Origin: Plantago major
Lineage: Eukaryota; Streptophyta; Magnoliopsida; Lamiales; Plantaginaceae
Assembly: GCA_026545765.1 (NCBI GenBank)
Contig: CM048840.1
Location: 53,506,580-53,570,579, forward strand
Direction: 5' to 3'
Length of the DNA: 64,000 nucleotides
Shown here: positions 22,691-35,105 of the stretch, piece after piece
Layout: every line of letters starts with the position of its first letter
Position numbering within the stretch: position 1 is the stretch's first letter
Notes under the pieces: model-generated
The model's input: the letters and a program-made list of their open reading frames with translations, nothing else
What the model was told of the DNA's origin: nothing
The model's database searches: none
Translations under genes and position numbers: made by a program

Positions 22691-23740
22691 CTACTTTGTC
22701 GTCCTGTTCTCAGTAGGACTATCAGTAAGTTCAATTTCAGGTTTCTGTATTACCTTTCCACTACGTAGTGTCGTAGCTACTTCTGCCTGCTCCTGCTCGG
22801 CTCGATCTTCTTCATCAAGACGTGCATTCAACTCCATGATCAGGTCTGCTAAATTAGACATCATGTTGCTCATTAGCTCAAGCTCGGAATCGGTCTTTGC
22901 TTGCCCTTCACTCTGTGTTTCCATTGACTGTTTAACGGTCTCATAAAGTGCAGCCATCGGTTCTTCATCAAAATCGCCCCCTAGCTCCGGGACTTGCAGG
23001 CTCTGGACCTCTTCGACAGTTTTGGTCTCATTCAACTCAGACAGCTCCTTAATGAGCATGTCTATCTCCTCTTCCTCAACAACCTTTCTCTTTGTTTCCT
23101 GCTCTTTGGGTCTCCTGTAGTCTTTTTTCATCATGACACTCTTATCCATTAGAGAGAAAAGCTCTTTTAGCTCGGCTGTTGTCTTCTCAGCTATTCCTTT
23201 GCTCAGCAGATCAACGGATGTCTGATTAATGTTATCCGACCCCTCATAGAAGTACATGGTGGTCTCATGTTCAGAAAATCCATGGTGTGGGCACTCCCTC
23301 AATAGATCAGAAAACCGTTCCCATGCCTGGTCAAACCTTTTGTCACGCTTTTGCTCAAACTCGGAGATCTTCCGCCTCAATTCCAGAGTTAGAGAATGCG
23401 GGAAGAACCTTCGATAGAAAGTTTGGACTACTTCATCCCATGTCGTTAGCGAGCCAGGAGGTAAGCTCAGTAGCCATTCTTTGGCATGGTACTTCAAGGT
23501 TAAAGGGAATAACCTTGCCATCATCTTATCCTCGCTCAGTTTGTATTCAGGCAAGTTCCGGACTGCGTGTGTAAGATTCTTGATAAACCCCATCACATCC
23601 TCTCCAGGCCATCCAGAAAATTATGGCAACGTATAGAACCATTCATCCTCAAGCTCATAAGCTCTGGATTCTTCATCCAGAAGTATAGTAGGCCCTCTTC
23701 CCCATTGCGAGGGGGTGTAGTCGATGTATTTTGACATCTT
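22691..23740 (-). pseudogene. Gag of Athila-1
   Basis: Retrotrans_gag-type domain with LFPLTLKYHAKEWLLSLPPG, TTWDEVVQTFYRRFFP and AWERFSDLLRECPHHG, characteristic of Athila/Tat gag. A Glu-rich spacer follows, leading to the protease. It lies just inside the PBS. Confidence 0.92.
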
Positions 23741-23864
23741 GAAGTCTGAAAACCGAGAACATCAACTAAAGCTTAGTTTCTGTTAGCCTAGGAATCGCAA
23801 AATACAAGTAGTACAAGCAAACAAAAATAATTAGACACTCAATAACACCACAGTAGGAGTTAAC

Positions 23865-23882
23865 TCCCCGGCAGCGGCGCCA
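23865..23882 (-). other. Primer binding site of Athila-1
   Basis: TGGCGCCGCTGCCGGGGA on the minus strand, four bases from the right LTR. The same type of site is used by Athila/Tat elements (Asp tRNA complement in the family). Compare 59921-59938. Confidence 0.92.
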
Positions 23883-23886
23883 AATT

Positions 23887-25295
23887 TGATATGCTCAAAT
23901 TAGTACTTCTTAAAAGCAACAAAGTAACTAAAGCAGTTGTTGTAACAAACTTTAACTATGAGATCGTTCTCAAGGAGCTAACTAGGAAACTATGACGTTT
24001 TCAAGTGTTAAACGTAAGAGTTTGAAGTAACAGTTTGTAATATTGAGTTTGTAAGATCGATATTGATTAAACTAAGTAAATTGAAAGAAGGTTTTGAATC
24101 AAGAGAGAAGAGTAATAGACACGGTAGCATTTCAGAGAAATTGAATACGAATCAGACCTATTGTTCATATGCTTGTCACCGTTATTTGTCCAGAGAAAAT
24201 ACCAATTCAGTGTAACCAAGACATTCTTTGAAAATGTAAAAGTAGGGAAATCAATTGATTGTCAGACGATTGATTCTTAATCGGTAAAGGTTTTGAAGAT
24301 TTGAAACTAGATTACTGAATTATGGGTTTTTACGAAGATCTTGAATAAGCTTAACATATATGAACAAACCTAGGTCAAGACTCTAATTCGATTACTTCTA
24401 CATTGATACCGCATCTATCAAGTAATTAGTTACTCAGAGCACAAGGAATAGCAAACATATTGACAATCACAATCGAATTAAGCATACAAGAAGATATTAT
24501 AAGCATTCACCCAAGAAATCAAGCATAAGATATGAAATTGTGAACAAAAGAATGGTTGATTGATAATCTAACCTCAAGATCCAAATTCGGTGTCAATGAT
24601 AAGATTGGAAGAGAAATTGATGATCAATTAGAGCAAGAAAGCCAAAACTAGGTTTTGTTCTTGCTACAGAGAGTAAAAACGTAGAGAAGAATTGTGTTTG
24701 AAATGTCTCAGATCGACTAATTAAAGAACAGAGTCTTTCCGCTAAAACGACACGGGAGATGTCCTAAAAGGATCTGGGATGCGTCTTCAAATTACGGCCT
24801 GTGGAGACTCATCTTCAAAGGACTTGGGACGCGTCTTGCGGGTTGTGGAGATGCGACCTGGAATTTTAGGATGCGTCCTGCGAGCTGTGGAGACACGTCC
24901 TGGGATTTCTGGGACGCGTCCCAGTCTTCCTTGGACAGTCTTGTAGATGCGACATGAGGGGACGCATCTTCATTGGAATTGGGACGTGTCGTACGGGCTG
25001 TGGAGATGTGTCCTGGGTGAATCTAGTACGTGTCCCAATTGCGGGCTGTGGAGATGGGTCCTGCGGGTTCTGGGGACGTGTCCTGGTGAATCTGGGAACC
25101 GTCCTAGCTCCTTTCCACCAAAAATGCCAAGTTCGCCAAAAAGATCCCAAAAAGTACCTGAATAAGCCACAATCTGTACAACACCACTAAAACACAAAAC
25201 ACATAAAAATGCACAAAAACTATATAAAAAGGAAATAAGGATAAACAAAAGGGGGTAAAAAGAACGGAATGAGACTCTAAAGTATCGTCTCATCA
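23887..25295 (-). repeat. Right (5') LTR of Athila-1
   Basis: TGATATGCTC...TCTCATCA, 1409 bp, highly similar to the left LTR along its length. Confidence 0.94.
24755..25110. repeat. GC-rich degenerate tandem repeat in Athila-1 right LTR
   Basis: Counterpart of 17085-17425. It has an additional unit at its left end and rearranged units at its right end, which is the main length difference between the LTRs. Confidence 0.8.
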
Positions 25296-25950
25296 AGTTG
25301 TGACCAAAACTTTAAGGGAAAAACAAGTCCCAAAGAAATCTGATGGGAATGTTCTGAAAAAGGATCAACACACTGGGAAGTGTAATCACCCATAGTGCTA
25401 CGTCTCTAAGAACGGAAAGATTGCTAGAGCTGGAAAATTCTCTAATATCACTTTTTTCTGGAAAGAAAGATAACCCAGAGACTAGTAAGGTTGTTGACAG
25501 GAGATCTCAGTCGGCACCTCGTGTTCGAAATGGCATTGGCTACAAAGCCATCGGAAAACAACTTGCTCATGAGTACAAAATAGAGCAAGAACGATGGATG
25601 AAAGCTAGGGTTGCTCACAGCAATCATTAGAAGTGGAAAAGAGAACAAGCCAAAAACAATCTGAATGCCAGGGCTAGAACAAATCTGAATAGGAAAGCTC
25701 AGTTTGCTGGAAATCAGACTCAGCAACTGACAGGTATCTGAGAGCACCATGAGGAGCACCAAGGAACACACCAAGAAGGAAAATAGTTCTTGATAATAAT
25801 GATACTAGTCATTTACCTAGAATTCCTTCTTATGTTCCTGCTAGACAAAAGCATGTCCTTAAGAAATTCATTCAAAAATGGATTCCTACTAGGAGATACT
25901 TTAGTCTAGATGGTTCCATTGTTGGAATGAGAACCTAACTCCATGTTTCC
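25296..25950 (+). pseudogene. Gag-to-protease linker of Copia-2, continuing after Athila-1
   Basis: Begins with the AGTTG duplication and continues the copia reading of Copia-1 6560-7195: a KCNHP-like cysteine stretch, GIGYKAIGKQLAHEYK, and the basic KFIQKWIPT-like end. Shows that Athila-1 sits inside the element. Confidence 0.8.
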
Positions 25951-25969
25951 TATTTTGTGCAGAACACTC

Positions 25970-26100
25970 TAAAGAAGAATCCAATGTGGCATTTTGATAG
26001 TGGATGTGGGAAGCACATGATAGGAGATAAAGTAAATCTGTCAACTAGATATGCGATACAGGACCAGATATCAGATTTTCTGGAGGAGAAGTGAATCCAA
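25970..26100 (+). pseudogene. Aspartic protease region of Copia-2
   Basis: WHFDSGCGKHMIGDK near 25988-26032 is the copia protease active-site motif, followed by decayed sequence up to the integrase. Confidence 0.8.
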
Positions 26101-26341
26101 CTGTAGGATTTGGAGATCTACAATTGGCAGCCCTCACAATCACTGGAGTACTACATGTGAAGGGATTGTAATATAATATTCTTAGCATGAGTCAATTTGC
26201 TGACAAGGGGTTCTCAGTAAAGATCAAATTAAATCTTTGCAAACTGATTGACAAGGAGTCAAAGCAGGTAGTCTTGGTTGCTAGGCAGAAAGGAAGTCTC
26301 TATGTTGCTGACTGGCATCTGCCACAACTGAAGAATGCCTC

Positions 26342-27215
26342 ATGGTGAGTCAATCTGGCAACACTGAAGAAAATTGGCTATGGCACAAAAGGATGAGTCA
26401 CTTGAATTTCAAAACTTTGAATAAGCTAGCCAAGAAAGAATTGGTTGTTGGATTACCTAAGATGGCATACAGAAAAGATGGTGTATGCTCAGCTTGCCAA
26501 TTAGGGAAACAAGCCAAAACATCTTTCAAGTCTAAAACTAGACATTCCAGCAGGAGGCTAATCAGAATCGTTACATATGGATCTCTTTGAGTCCTCAGTA
26601 ACCAATTATGCAGGAAAGAAGTATGGTCTGGTTGTTGTAGATGACTACTCAATATTCACTTGGGTTGTTTTTCTCAAACAAAAATCTGACGAAAGGGTCG
26701 AGATACCAAGCCTGCTGAATAAGCATGAAGTCATGAAAAATGACAAGGTATATGTGATCAGAACAAACCATTGTATTGAGTTTGTGAACTAGTACATAAA
26801 AGAGTTTTGTACTTGCAAAGGTATACAATATCAACTATCTTCAGTAAGGACACCACAACAAAATGGTGTTGCTGAAAGGAAGAATATGACCCTAAAAGAA
26901 GCAGCAAGAACAATGCTTGCTGACACAGAAATAAGTGAAATCTATTGGGTTGAAGCTGTAAATACAACATGCTACACTCAAAATAGAAGTTTGATTAACA
27001 AACACCAAGATAAGACTCCTTATGAGTTATTGATTGGTAGACCCTCTAGTATCAAACATTTAAGGGTGTTTGGTTGCAAATGTTTTGTTCTTAACAATGG
27101 AAAAGAATATCTTACAACATTTCAACCAAAGGCAAATGACGATGTATTTCTTGGTTATTCAATGAATTGCAAAGCTGACAGAATCTACAACAAAAGGACA
27201 CAAAAGATTGAATAA
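26342..27215 (+). pseudogene. Integrase of Copia-2
   Basis: Zinc-binding part (LWHKRMSHLNFKTLNKLAKK, CSACQLGKQAK), then the core: LHMDLFES-type start, VVDDYSIFTW, an IRT-H-IEFVN variant of the usual TDHGTEF, VRTPQQNGVAERKN, and the C-terminal CKCFVLNN and FLGYSMN. Closest relative here is Copia-1 integrase. Confidence 0.9.
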
Positions 27216-27640
27216 TATGTCCATGTAGTATTCTATGAAGGAAACAAGAAAGTACCCTTGAATGAAGAACTCTCGGAATGGTTCAAAGAACTTATGATCA
27301 AGGACTCTGAACAAGAATCTCAGCAAGGAAATAATTCTGTCATTCACTCTGAGGATGAGTCTGACGAAGAAAGGCAACAATTGCCAAGTAACAACCAGAT
27401 AACTCTAAGACATGTTGAAGAGTTTCCAGAAATAGATCAAGACACTGAGAATTTTCATCATGAAGAGGTAACTGAGCAGGAAGTTGTTGTGAATCCTGTC
27501 TCAGATACGTAGGACACTGAACAAGTGTCAGATATCCCAAGCACATCACAAGTGCCAGATATCTCAGATACTGAACAAGTATCTTATCATGATCATAATG
27601 ATACAGAAATGAATCAAAATGATAATGATCCTACTAGTTC
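27216..27640 (+). pseudogene. Acidic linker between integrase and RT of Copia-2
   Basis: Glu/Asp/Ser-rich sequence with repeated DTEQVSD-like phrases and no fold I recognise. Matches Copia-1 4914-5201 in position and composition. Confidence 0.65.
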
Positions 27641-28480
27641 TAAACCCATTATGAAATGGATAAGAGATCATCCTGCAATGGATGTGATAGGTCCTTTTGA
27701 CCAAGGGATAAGAACTAGGAGAGCAATTGCAGAAAATGTAAATTCTGTCTATGGATGTTTCATCTCAGACATTGAACCTAAAACTATTGAAGAAGCATTA
27801 AAAGACCAAGATTGGATCTTAGCAATACAAGAAGAGTTGGATCAATTTGAGAGAAACAAAATCTGGAAACTTGTTCCCTACATTGATGGAATATCTGTCA
27901 TAGAAACTATGTGGGTTTTCAGAAACAAGATGAATGAATCTTGTGAAATAACCATAAACAAAGCAAGGTTGGTTGCCAAGGGATTCACCCAGACACAAGG
28001 ACTAGATTTTGATGAGTCATATGCTCCAGTTGCAAGATTGGATGCAATCAAACTATTTCTAGCCTTTGCAGCTCATAATGACTTTAATGTTTACCAAATG
28101 AATTTCAAGAGTGTATTCCTAAATGGTGAGCTTGCTGAGGAAGTCTATGTTGAGAAACCACATGGTTTTGAAGTTTCCTTAGAAAGCAAGATGGTCTATA
28201 AGCTTCATAAAGCTCTATATGGACTTAAACATGCTCCAAGAGCATGGTATGACACATTGGCCAAGTACTTGCTGGGAAGTGGATCAAGAAAGGAGAAGTT
28301 GACAAAACTCTCCTCACATTGAACCAAGATGGGAAACTACTCTTAGTACAAGTTTATGTTGATGACATAATCTTTGGATCTAAGGACAAGCAACTTTGTG
28401 AAGACTTTGCTGAGCTCATGAAAAGTAAATTTGAGATGAGCATGATGGGAGAATTGAATTACTTCCTAGGGTTGTAAGTT
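27641..28480 (+). pseudogene. Reverse transcriptase of Copia-2
   Basis: [65 protein letters not shown] and the YVDDIIFGS motif near 28354-28380. Same motif order as Copia-1. Confidence 0.92.
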
Positions 28481-28519
28481 AAGCAATTTAATGATGGAAC
28501 ATTCATTAGTCAAACAAAA

Positions 28520-29150
28520 TATGCAAAAGATATGCTCATTAAGTTTAAACTAAAGCCTTCTAAAAAGATTGCGAAGATACCTATGAGCATTGGAACCATG
28601 ATGACCTATACTGAATCTGACAAGAGCATTGAAGAACACAAGTATAGGAAATTAACTGGGTCTCTACTATGCCTCACAGCAAGCAGACCAGATATTCAAT
28701 ATGCTGTTGGTGTATGTGAAAGATTTTAGACAAATCCAATGCAATCACACTATAACACTCCTATGAAGATTCTAAGGTATGTTAAAGGTCCTGTAGCAGT
28801 TAGATTGTGGTATCCAAATGAGAGTGGCTTGAGTTTAGTTGGCTATTAAGATGCTGACTATGCTGGATCAATGCTTGATATAAAAAGTACAGCAAAACAT
28901 ATCAATTCTTGGTACTAGACTAGTATCATGGTTCAACAAGAAGTAAAACTCAATTGCCACATCAACCACAGAAGCAGAGTATATTGCTGCTGGGTGTTGT
29001 GCTTCACAAATCTTGTGGATACAACAACAACAACTCAGAGACTATGAAATCAATGAAGAGAAAACTCCCATTTTCTTAACTTGCAGATATCTTCACAAAG
29101 CCTCTGCAAGAGAGCAGATTCCTAACCTTGAGACATAGTCTTGGGTTAAT
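28520..29150 (+). pseudogene. Connection and RNase H domain of Copia-2
   Basis: Connection part with SIEEHKYRKLTGSLLCLTAS and RPDIQYAVGVC, then RNase H remnants: DADYAGS, STTEAEYIAAGCC and the TKPL end near 29090. Ends pol. Confidence 0.85.
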
Positions 29151-29178
29151 GGAATTGCCAGGCGCTAATTTGGTCATT

Positions 29179-29327
29179 GAGACGGGAACTCTGTAAGCCA
29201 AAAGAGAAGAGAAAGGCTTTATGTAAAGAAATGTACTTTTAAAAGAGAAAGAGATATCTGAGACAGGTACTCAGATATCAAGGCTTTGAGTGAAATTGGT
29301 TAAAGAGGTACCTGAAACGGGTATTCA
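29179..29327 (+). repeat. Array of three stem-loops with conserved loop, Copia-2
   Basis: 29179-29191: GAG-ACGGGAA-CTC. 29253-29279: a perfect 10-bp stem GATATCTGAG / CTCAGATATC around ACAGGTA. 29313-29327: TGAA-ACGGGTA-TTCA. Same 7-nt loop design and same location, just after pol, as the four stem-loops of Copia-1 (3023-3167). Confidence 0.75.
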
Positions 29328-29990
29328 AAATGTGAGGTCACTAATTAAGGGGGAACACAAAAGAAGAGAAGTTGACAAACAGTACTATCTGTCAGAAGTC
29401 AATCTCTTGTGTTTTGTAAAATTTCTATTTTTGTGATAATTTTCAAACAGATTGGAAGCTTAATTAATAAGCTCAGAAACCAGTTTGTCTCCTAGTTACA
29501 GATTACTGAGAATTGAAAGAGACTTAGATAACTATTAGCCAAATAACTTTAGTTTGGCACAATTACATGTGATGATTGTGATAATTGCTTAGAAGGAAAT
29601 CTCAACCATTGAAAGATATGGCATTAGCAATTCAACGGATCAGATGCATCCCAACTGCCCACTAGCACAGTAACCCAGAATAAGGCCCACTCGCATTTGA
29701 TGCAAAACCACTTTTTCACCCACGCCTTATGAAGACTGCGAGATATGTAGATACAAAATTCATTTGTATCTATGTATTTGCATTGCTATATAAAGTAGTT
29801 TTTGGCAAAAGAAATCACTTTCGCCTAAATTCACATTTTATCAAGCACCAAAATAGCAAATTCTCTAACTTTCTTTGCAAATCTTCTCTGCAAATCATCT
29901 GAATTTTTTGCTAAGTTTTTATGAAAAGAATCACTTAAATGAATTCGACCTTAATCTCTTTTACTCTCAACATTACTTCTATATAAAGAG
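29328..29990 (+). other. Spacer and leader before ORF3 of Copia-2
   Basis: Non-coding and AT-rich. It shares recognisable stretches with 2382-3000 of Copia-1, including the TTTGGCAAAAGAAATCACTTTCG-like phrase before the ORF3 start. Confidence 0.6.
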
Positions 29991-32900
29991 ATGGCACCCA
30001 AGAGAGCTAGATCCCAGAATTCCCAAGTCTCCAAATCTGGAACTGCTGAGAAGCAAAATCTAGCTTTGGTTGTGACCAATAGGAGATTGGTTGGTGATTT
30101 CAACTTCTCCATGTGGAACTCTAAATCGAAGGTACGCTGGGGAGGAGTACTTGTTGATGATTACCTGATGGGTGCTGCAAAGACCCAAGCAGATGTTAAA
30201 AGAGCACTTGATTTTCTTGAAAAGGTAAAAATCAAGGAGTTTTGCTCTACAAGACCCAGTGGTACATCCACTGAATATGTGTTGGAATTTTGCAACAATT
30301 CCAAATTCATAAACACCAGTTTTGATGGCACTGAAGAAGTGCACATCAAAACAAAGGTCCAAGGTTTGGAGATAAGCCTTAATGTTGAGACCTTCCGCAA
30401 TCTCTTTGGGTTACCCACCCAATGATTATGAGCCAGACACCTCAACTGAGAGTGCGGAACACTTCTACTCTCTCTACATGAATCCTGACCAGGATGACAC
30501 TCCAACAGATTTCGACAACTCGATTGTTAGGAGAAAACATCTTGTTGAACCCTGGGATTTGGTAGCACTTCTACTGCATAGGTGCTTTGATTCAAATCCG
30601 GGTGGAGCTGACCAAATCAGCATGGAGAGATGGGGAATGATGGCTTTCCTCAACACATTGGAGGATAGAGATGAGCCCTTTAACTGGAGTAAATACATCT
30701 TTCTAAGGTTTGTTGACAAACATCAAGGCTTTGAGCCTGTGGTAGATGGTGACCTTGTTGAGCCAAAGCTCACAATCAGCTTTCGTCTAAAGATCTGCTA
30801 CATTCTTAGAGAAGCTAGGCTTACAGTTCAGGGGGGAAGGCAAACATTGCCAATAGTGATCTCATATGGAAATATGATTCTAAGATCAATCAGAAAAAGC
30901 TAGCAAGAGAGGCCAAGCAAAAGAGGCCAGTAGAAGTGGTTTCTGAGGTAACTTTTGTGCCTAAAAAGAAGCCAAGGACTGGAGGCAAGAAGAAGGCAGC
31001 GACTAAGAAGACCACCTCTGTGGTTGACCTTGAAACACAGGTATCTGAACCTAGTGCCACAAATAACACTGGAGGAGTTAAGATACAACTCCATAGTGCT
31101 GTATATACCCATGCCCTTGTCCAACAAGCACTCCATAATGCTAGGTACCACTCTTGATGCCAAGAGGGTTGATGTGTCCCAGCCATTGTCTGCTGAAGAA
31201 GCAGATGATTTAGACTTCGACCCATTCTTGGAAAGGAATGAGGTTGCTGATGAAGTCATTGCACCGCAGGTTGCTGAGAAAGTAACCATGTCCAAAGGAA
31301 ACACTCTCACAGGGCCATCCACTTTCCAAGATATGAATGATGCCCTGATGAATGATGCAGTTGTACTTGATGACACTGCCAATGCATCAGTACAAAAGAT
31401 GGTTGATGATCTGGAGAAAACTATCACTGCTATTCCTTCTCCATCAAGATCCAGATCACTACAACAACCACAAGCATCTCAGACATCTGCGGATCTTAGG
31501 CAAGATTACATGGTGAACGTGATGGAAATCCGTCAAGGTGCTAATGGTATTGTTGAAGTAAATCCTGTGATTGAGCAGGTTCTCGAATTCTCACCTGAGA
31601 GGGATCAACCTGATGTTGCGACTCGGGGAGATCAAGTAGGAGAGGCAACTGAGCCAACGACTCAGGAAAGGCTTGAAGTGCCAGAAACTTCAAACAGAGA
31701 TGTTGTCAAGGGACAACAAGACCAATACATGGAATCAACACGAGTTCCAAAGACCAATCAGCCTAACATTGATCAGGTTACTGAGTGGTTTAACTCTTTA
31801 CTTGTTAAAATTCTATGTTATATGTTTTGTATCTTATTGATTTATCATTGTTACAGGCTGAAAAAGAAACCAAGGAAGGAGAAGAAGCTGAAAAGCTTCC
31901 TTCACAAGAGGAAGGAGAGGAAGCTTAAAGCTTCCTCCACAATATGAGAAGGAGGACTCTTTACCCTCCATCAAGAAGGAATCTGAGCCTGTTACAGAGG
32001 TAGTTGAAGATTCTAGTTTGTATTCTCAGAGATCTCCATCCAATGAACTTTCTAACAAAATTTTATGTTTCTTAAAGGCTCCAACTGAGAAGAAAGATGA
32101 TGTGGCTGAAAAGCCAAAGACATCAGAGAATATACCAGAGACCTCACATGTCTCTGAGAAACACATATCTAAGCCTCCTGTCAGAGAGGTAGAAATCTCA
32201 TATACCAATGTGTGTGAAATCCTACTTAATCTTCCTAAGTGTACTACCACCTTTTATTCTCGGGTTCAGAAAGAAATGGAACAAGAGGATAAGACGCCCA
32301 AGTCTGCTCCAAAGATATCTAAGGGTCCTTCCACCTCAATTGTCAAGCCATCTGAGCCTATTGTGGTGACACAGGTAACTCAGAAACCTGACACTTCTGA
32401 TACTCAGATATTTGACCAAGTTTTGACACTTAATCAAAACTCCATTTTCTTTCAGGCTCATTCTGTAGCACCTACTTCTCTGAGATCTACTAAAAGAGTA
32501 GACATCTCATCTGAAGAGAAGTATTTCTCAATGCTCCACGACTTTAAGTCTAACGCTCTGCGCAATCATCTTCGATGTTTTGCAAAATGGCAACAACTTA
32601 GACGCCTTGATCTGAGTGAGCTATTCAAGCGAGTAGACGATCCTAGTAAGAGAGAACAGCGCTTGGCTCTTGAAAATTATATTCATGCCATATGAACATG
32701 GGAATTTACTAAGGACATCATTCCTAAGCATTGTGAAAGAATTGCTACTAGAAAGGTTCCAGCAAGCAGATGAGAGTACCAGACTCTAGATGATTTCAAA
32801 TCCTGTGCTCCCAAGATAAGAGGATTATATCCCAACTGAGTAGGATGAAGTAGGAAGCCACATGGTTACTCAACCCCAAATCATTAACTTGACTTCTGAT

Positions 32901-35105
32901 GAAAAGGAGGACACAGACAAGAAAGACAAATCAAAGTCCCCTCCTCCATCTGCATGCAAAAGAGATGAAACAAAGGATGATGATGATACTCCTACACCTG
33001 GAGATGGTAGAATTGCAAGCATCAAGAAGACCTCAGTTGCTGGAAAGCATTCTGAGAAGAAAACAAACAATTCTTCTACCTCATCTCATCAAAGATCATC
33101 AAATCCTAATACCCAACAACAAGACACTACTGCACAAGTAGTTGAGCACTCTAAAGATAATTCACAGAAGATTAAAGAAGCTGAATACAGAGTTGCTAAA
33201 CTCAAAGCACTATTGGAACAAGAAGCAAGACTGCATCTTGAGTTGGAAACCAAGATGGCAGAGAGACAAGCTAACCTAAGAAAGGTTCAGGAAATTACTC
33301 GCAAGGCAGAGGAATCCCATGCTGAGCAAAAGCAAATCCAGCTTGCTGCACAAGCATTTGCTGAGGAAATGGATGCTGAAGAAACTCCAGAGGAAGATAC
33401 TGGAAAAGTATTTCCCTCATCTAGCAAAGGGAAGAAGACTTTGCCAGCAAAGGTTACTGACTTAGACAATGAGGAAGACTGGAGTGATGAAGAAGAAGAA
33501 GAAGAAGACAAGGGGGACAACACTCAGAAAGTGCATGACCATAGTCAACCTCAGGCTACTGTGTCCAACACTCAGAAAAAGACTTTGGTTCCTCTTGTAC
33601 ACATCCAGGTTCCTGATGATGAAGCTGAGGATTATGAGATGAGATCCTAGCACATGAAAGAGCAGTTCAAGGAGCTAGAAGATCAAAACAGGCAATTAAT
33701 TGAATCTGTGCCTCCTGCATATCGCAAGCTTGCTGAAATCATTGCAAGAATAACTTCCAGCATTTCTCTGGAACATAAAGACCTTACCATGCTGAGGAAA
33801 TCAGATGAATAGCTCATGCAACATGCAGATACTCATGCTGACATTGCCATGACTACTATAAACCATGTAGCTGCTGAAGTTTCCAAGCTGAAAAATGAGG
33901 AAAATGGCTTTGCACAGCAAAATACTGCACTTAGAGCAAAATTGCAACAATTATCCCAAGACTATAATAGTCTACATAGGAATTTTGAATCACTGTCAGA
34001 ATCCTTTGTCAAACTAGTGGATAATTTTGATCAGTCTCCTATGACTAAAGGGGAAAGAGCCAGAAAAGTTACCAAGGGGAAAGGAAAACAAAAGAAGATA
34101 TCTAAAGATTCCCAACCTCATTCTGTAACCCCTAGTCAACTTCAATTAATCACTGCTACTGAAAGAAGGGTCACTAGAACAAGGTCTCAGAAACCTCCTG
34201 TTGCTGCCAAGAGCTCATGTAGAAGATACAGAGACTATGCTGAGGATGAAGAAGAGATCTCTGAAAAGAGAAGAAAAGGCAACAATGATGGATGCAAAGG
34301 TGTCTTAGAAACTCATCAACAAGAAGAAGAAGAAGAAGAAGAAGAAGAAGATGATGATGATGATGAAGAAAATGTTCCGCTTATAAGAAAGAGACATTCA
34401 GATAGCCCATCTGAGCCTTTACCTGCAGTTCCCTTAGCAGCAAGAAATCCTTCTAGAAACACCAAGTCTATCCAGCAAGGCACTTCCAGTGACAAACTCT
34501 CAAGAAGAGAAGCTGCAAGACAGAAGAAGATCAGAGAAAGGATTGAAGAACTAAGAGGAGTTGATATTCATAGCCCTGAGGAAGCTATGATAAAATACAC
34601 TCCAAGTCAATCTGATCTAAGCTCTGTAACTTACAAGTGCAAGAATTGTTACCGGGTAATGTTCATGAAAGACATGATACTTAATAAAGGCTTCCCAGTA
34701 CCAAGCTACCTTCAAATGATGGCATGGAGGAAATATAGAGAAGACCTAGTGGCAAAGGATAAAGTCAAGGATGCACTGGATTTTGAGATATATGTCAGAC
34801 AGATAGCTAGGAAGAAGGAGCTATCTGAATCTTGCCCCTACTATAAGCTAGATGAGGTACACAAAGTTGCAAATGTTCTTGGCACTGGAACAAGAACAAA
34901 ATTTGTAGTACATGCTTATGAGTCCTTCTACCTCACTGAAGAAGACTACCAGCTAGATTTGAAGTATCTGAAGACAATCTATGAAAGATATAAGATGTCT
35001 TCTATTCAGATTGATCATGCTTGGATCTGGGCAAGATACTATTGGGTTGAACAAACTAGCAAGAGAAGACCCATCAAATCTTACAGAGATAATGTTGAGT
35101 TCTAA
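29991..35105 (+). pseudogene. ORF3 region of Copia-2
   Basis: About 5.1 kb of coding-like sequence after pol, starting MAPKRARSQNSQ. In order: an N-terminal domain like the putative plant transposon protein family (29991-30900; VGDF, KVRWGG, RPSG, LHRCF, GGADQIS), a low-complexity Lys/Thr/Pro/Glu part with intron-like spacers, a coiled coil (about 33165-33400), Glu/Asp runs (33488-33510, 34318-34370), and a conserved-looking C-terminal part with CKNC (about 34500-35105). No signal peptide or clear envelope feature. Broken in several places. Function unknown. Confidence 0.7.
31777..32455 (+). other. Three intron-like GT-AG spacers in ORF3 of Copia-2
   Basis: 31777-31856 (80 bp), 32000-32077 (78 bp) and 32375-32455 (81 bp) each start with GT after an AG and end in a T-rich tract plus AG followed by GCT. 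Same size, same acceptor context and same region of ORF3 as in Copia-1. Confidence 0.55.

Larger units (their letters stand above)
16212..25295 (-). mobile_element. Athila-1: Ty3/gypsy Athila-type element nested in Copia-2
   Basis: Minus-strand gypsy element with LTRs at 16212-17605 and 23887-25295 and AGTTG duplications. Order from the right: PBS, gag, protease, RT, RNase H, integrase, non-coding 3' region, PPT. The TGGCGCCG-type primer site, TGATG...CATCA ends and RT motifs ([29 protein letters not shown]) fit the Athila clade. I see no envelope-like ORF. The first roughly 230 LTR bases differ at about ten positions, fewer than in Copia-2. Broken in several places. Confidence 0.95.
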
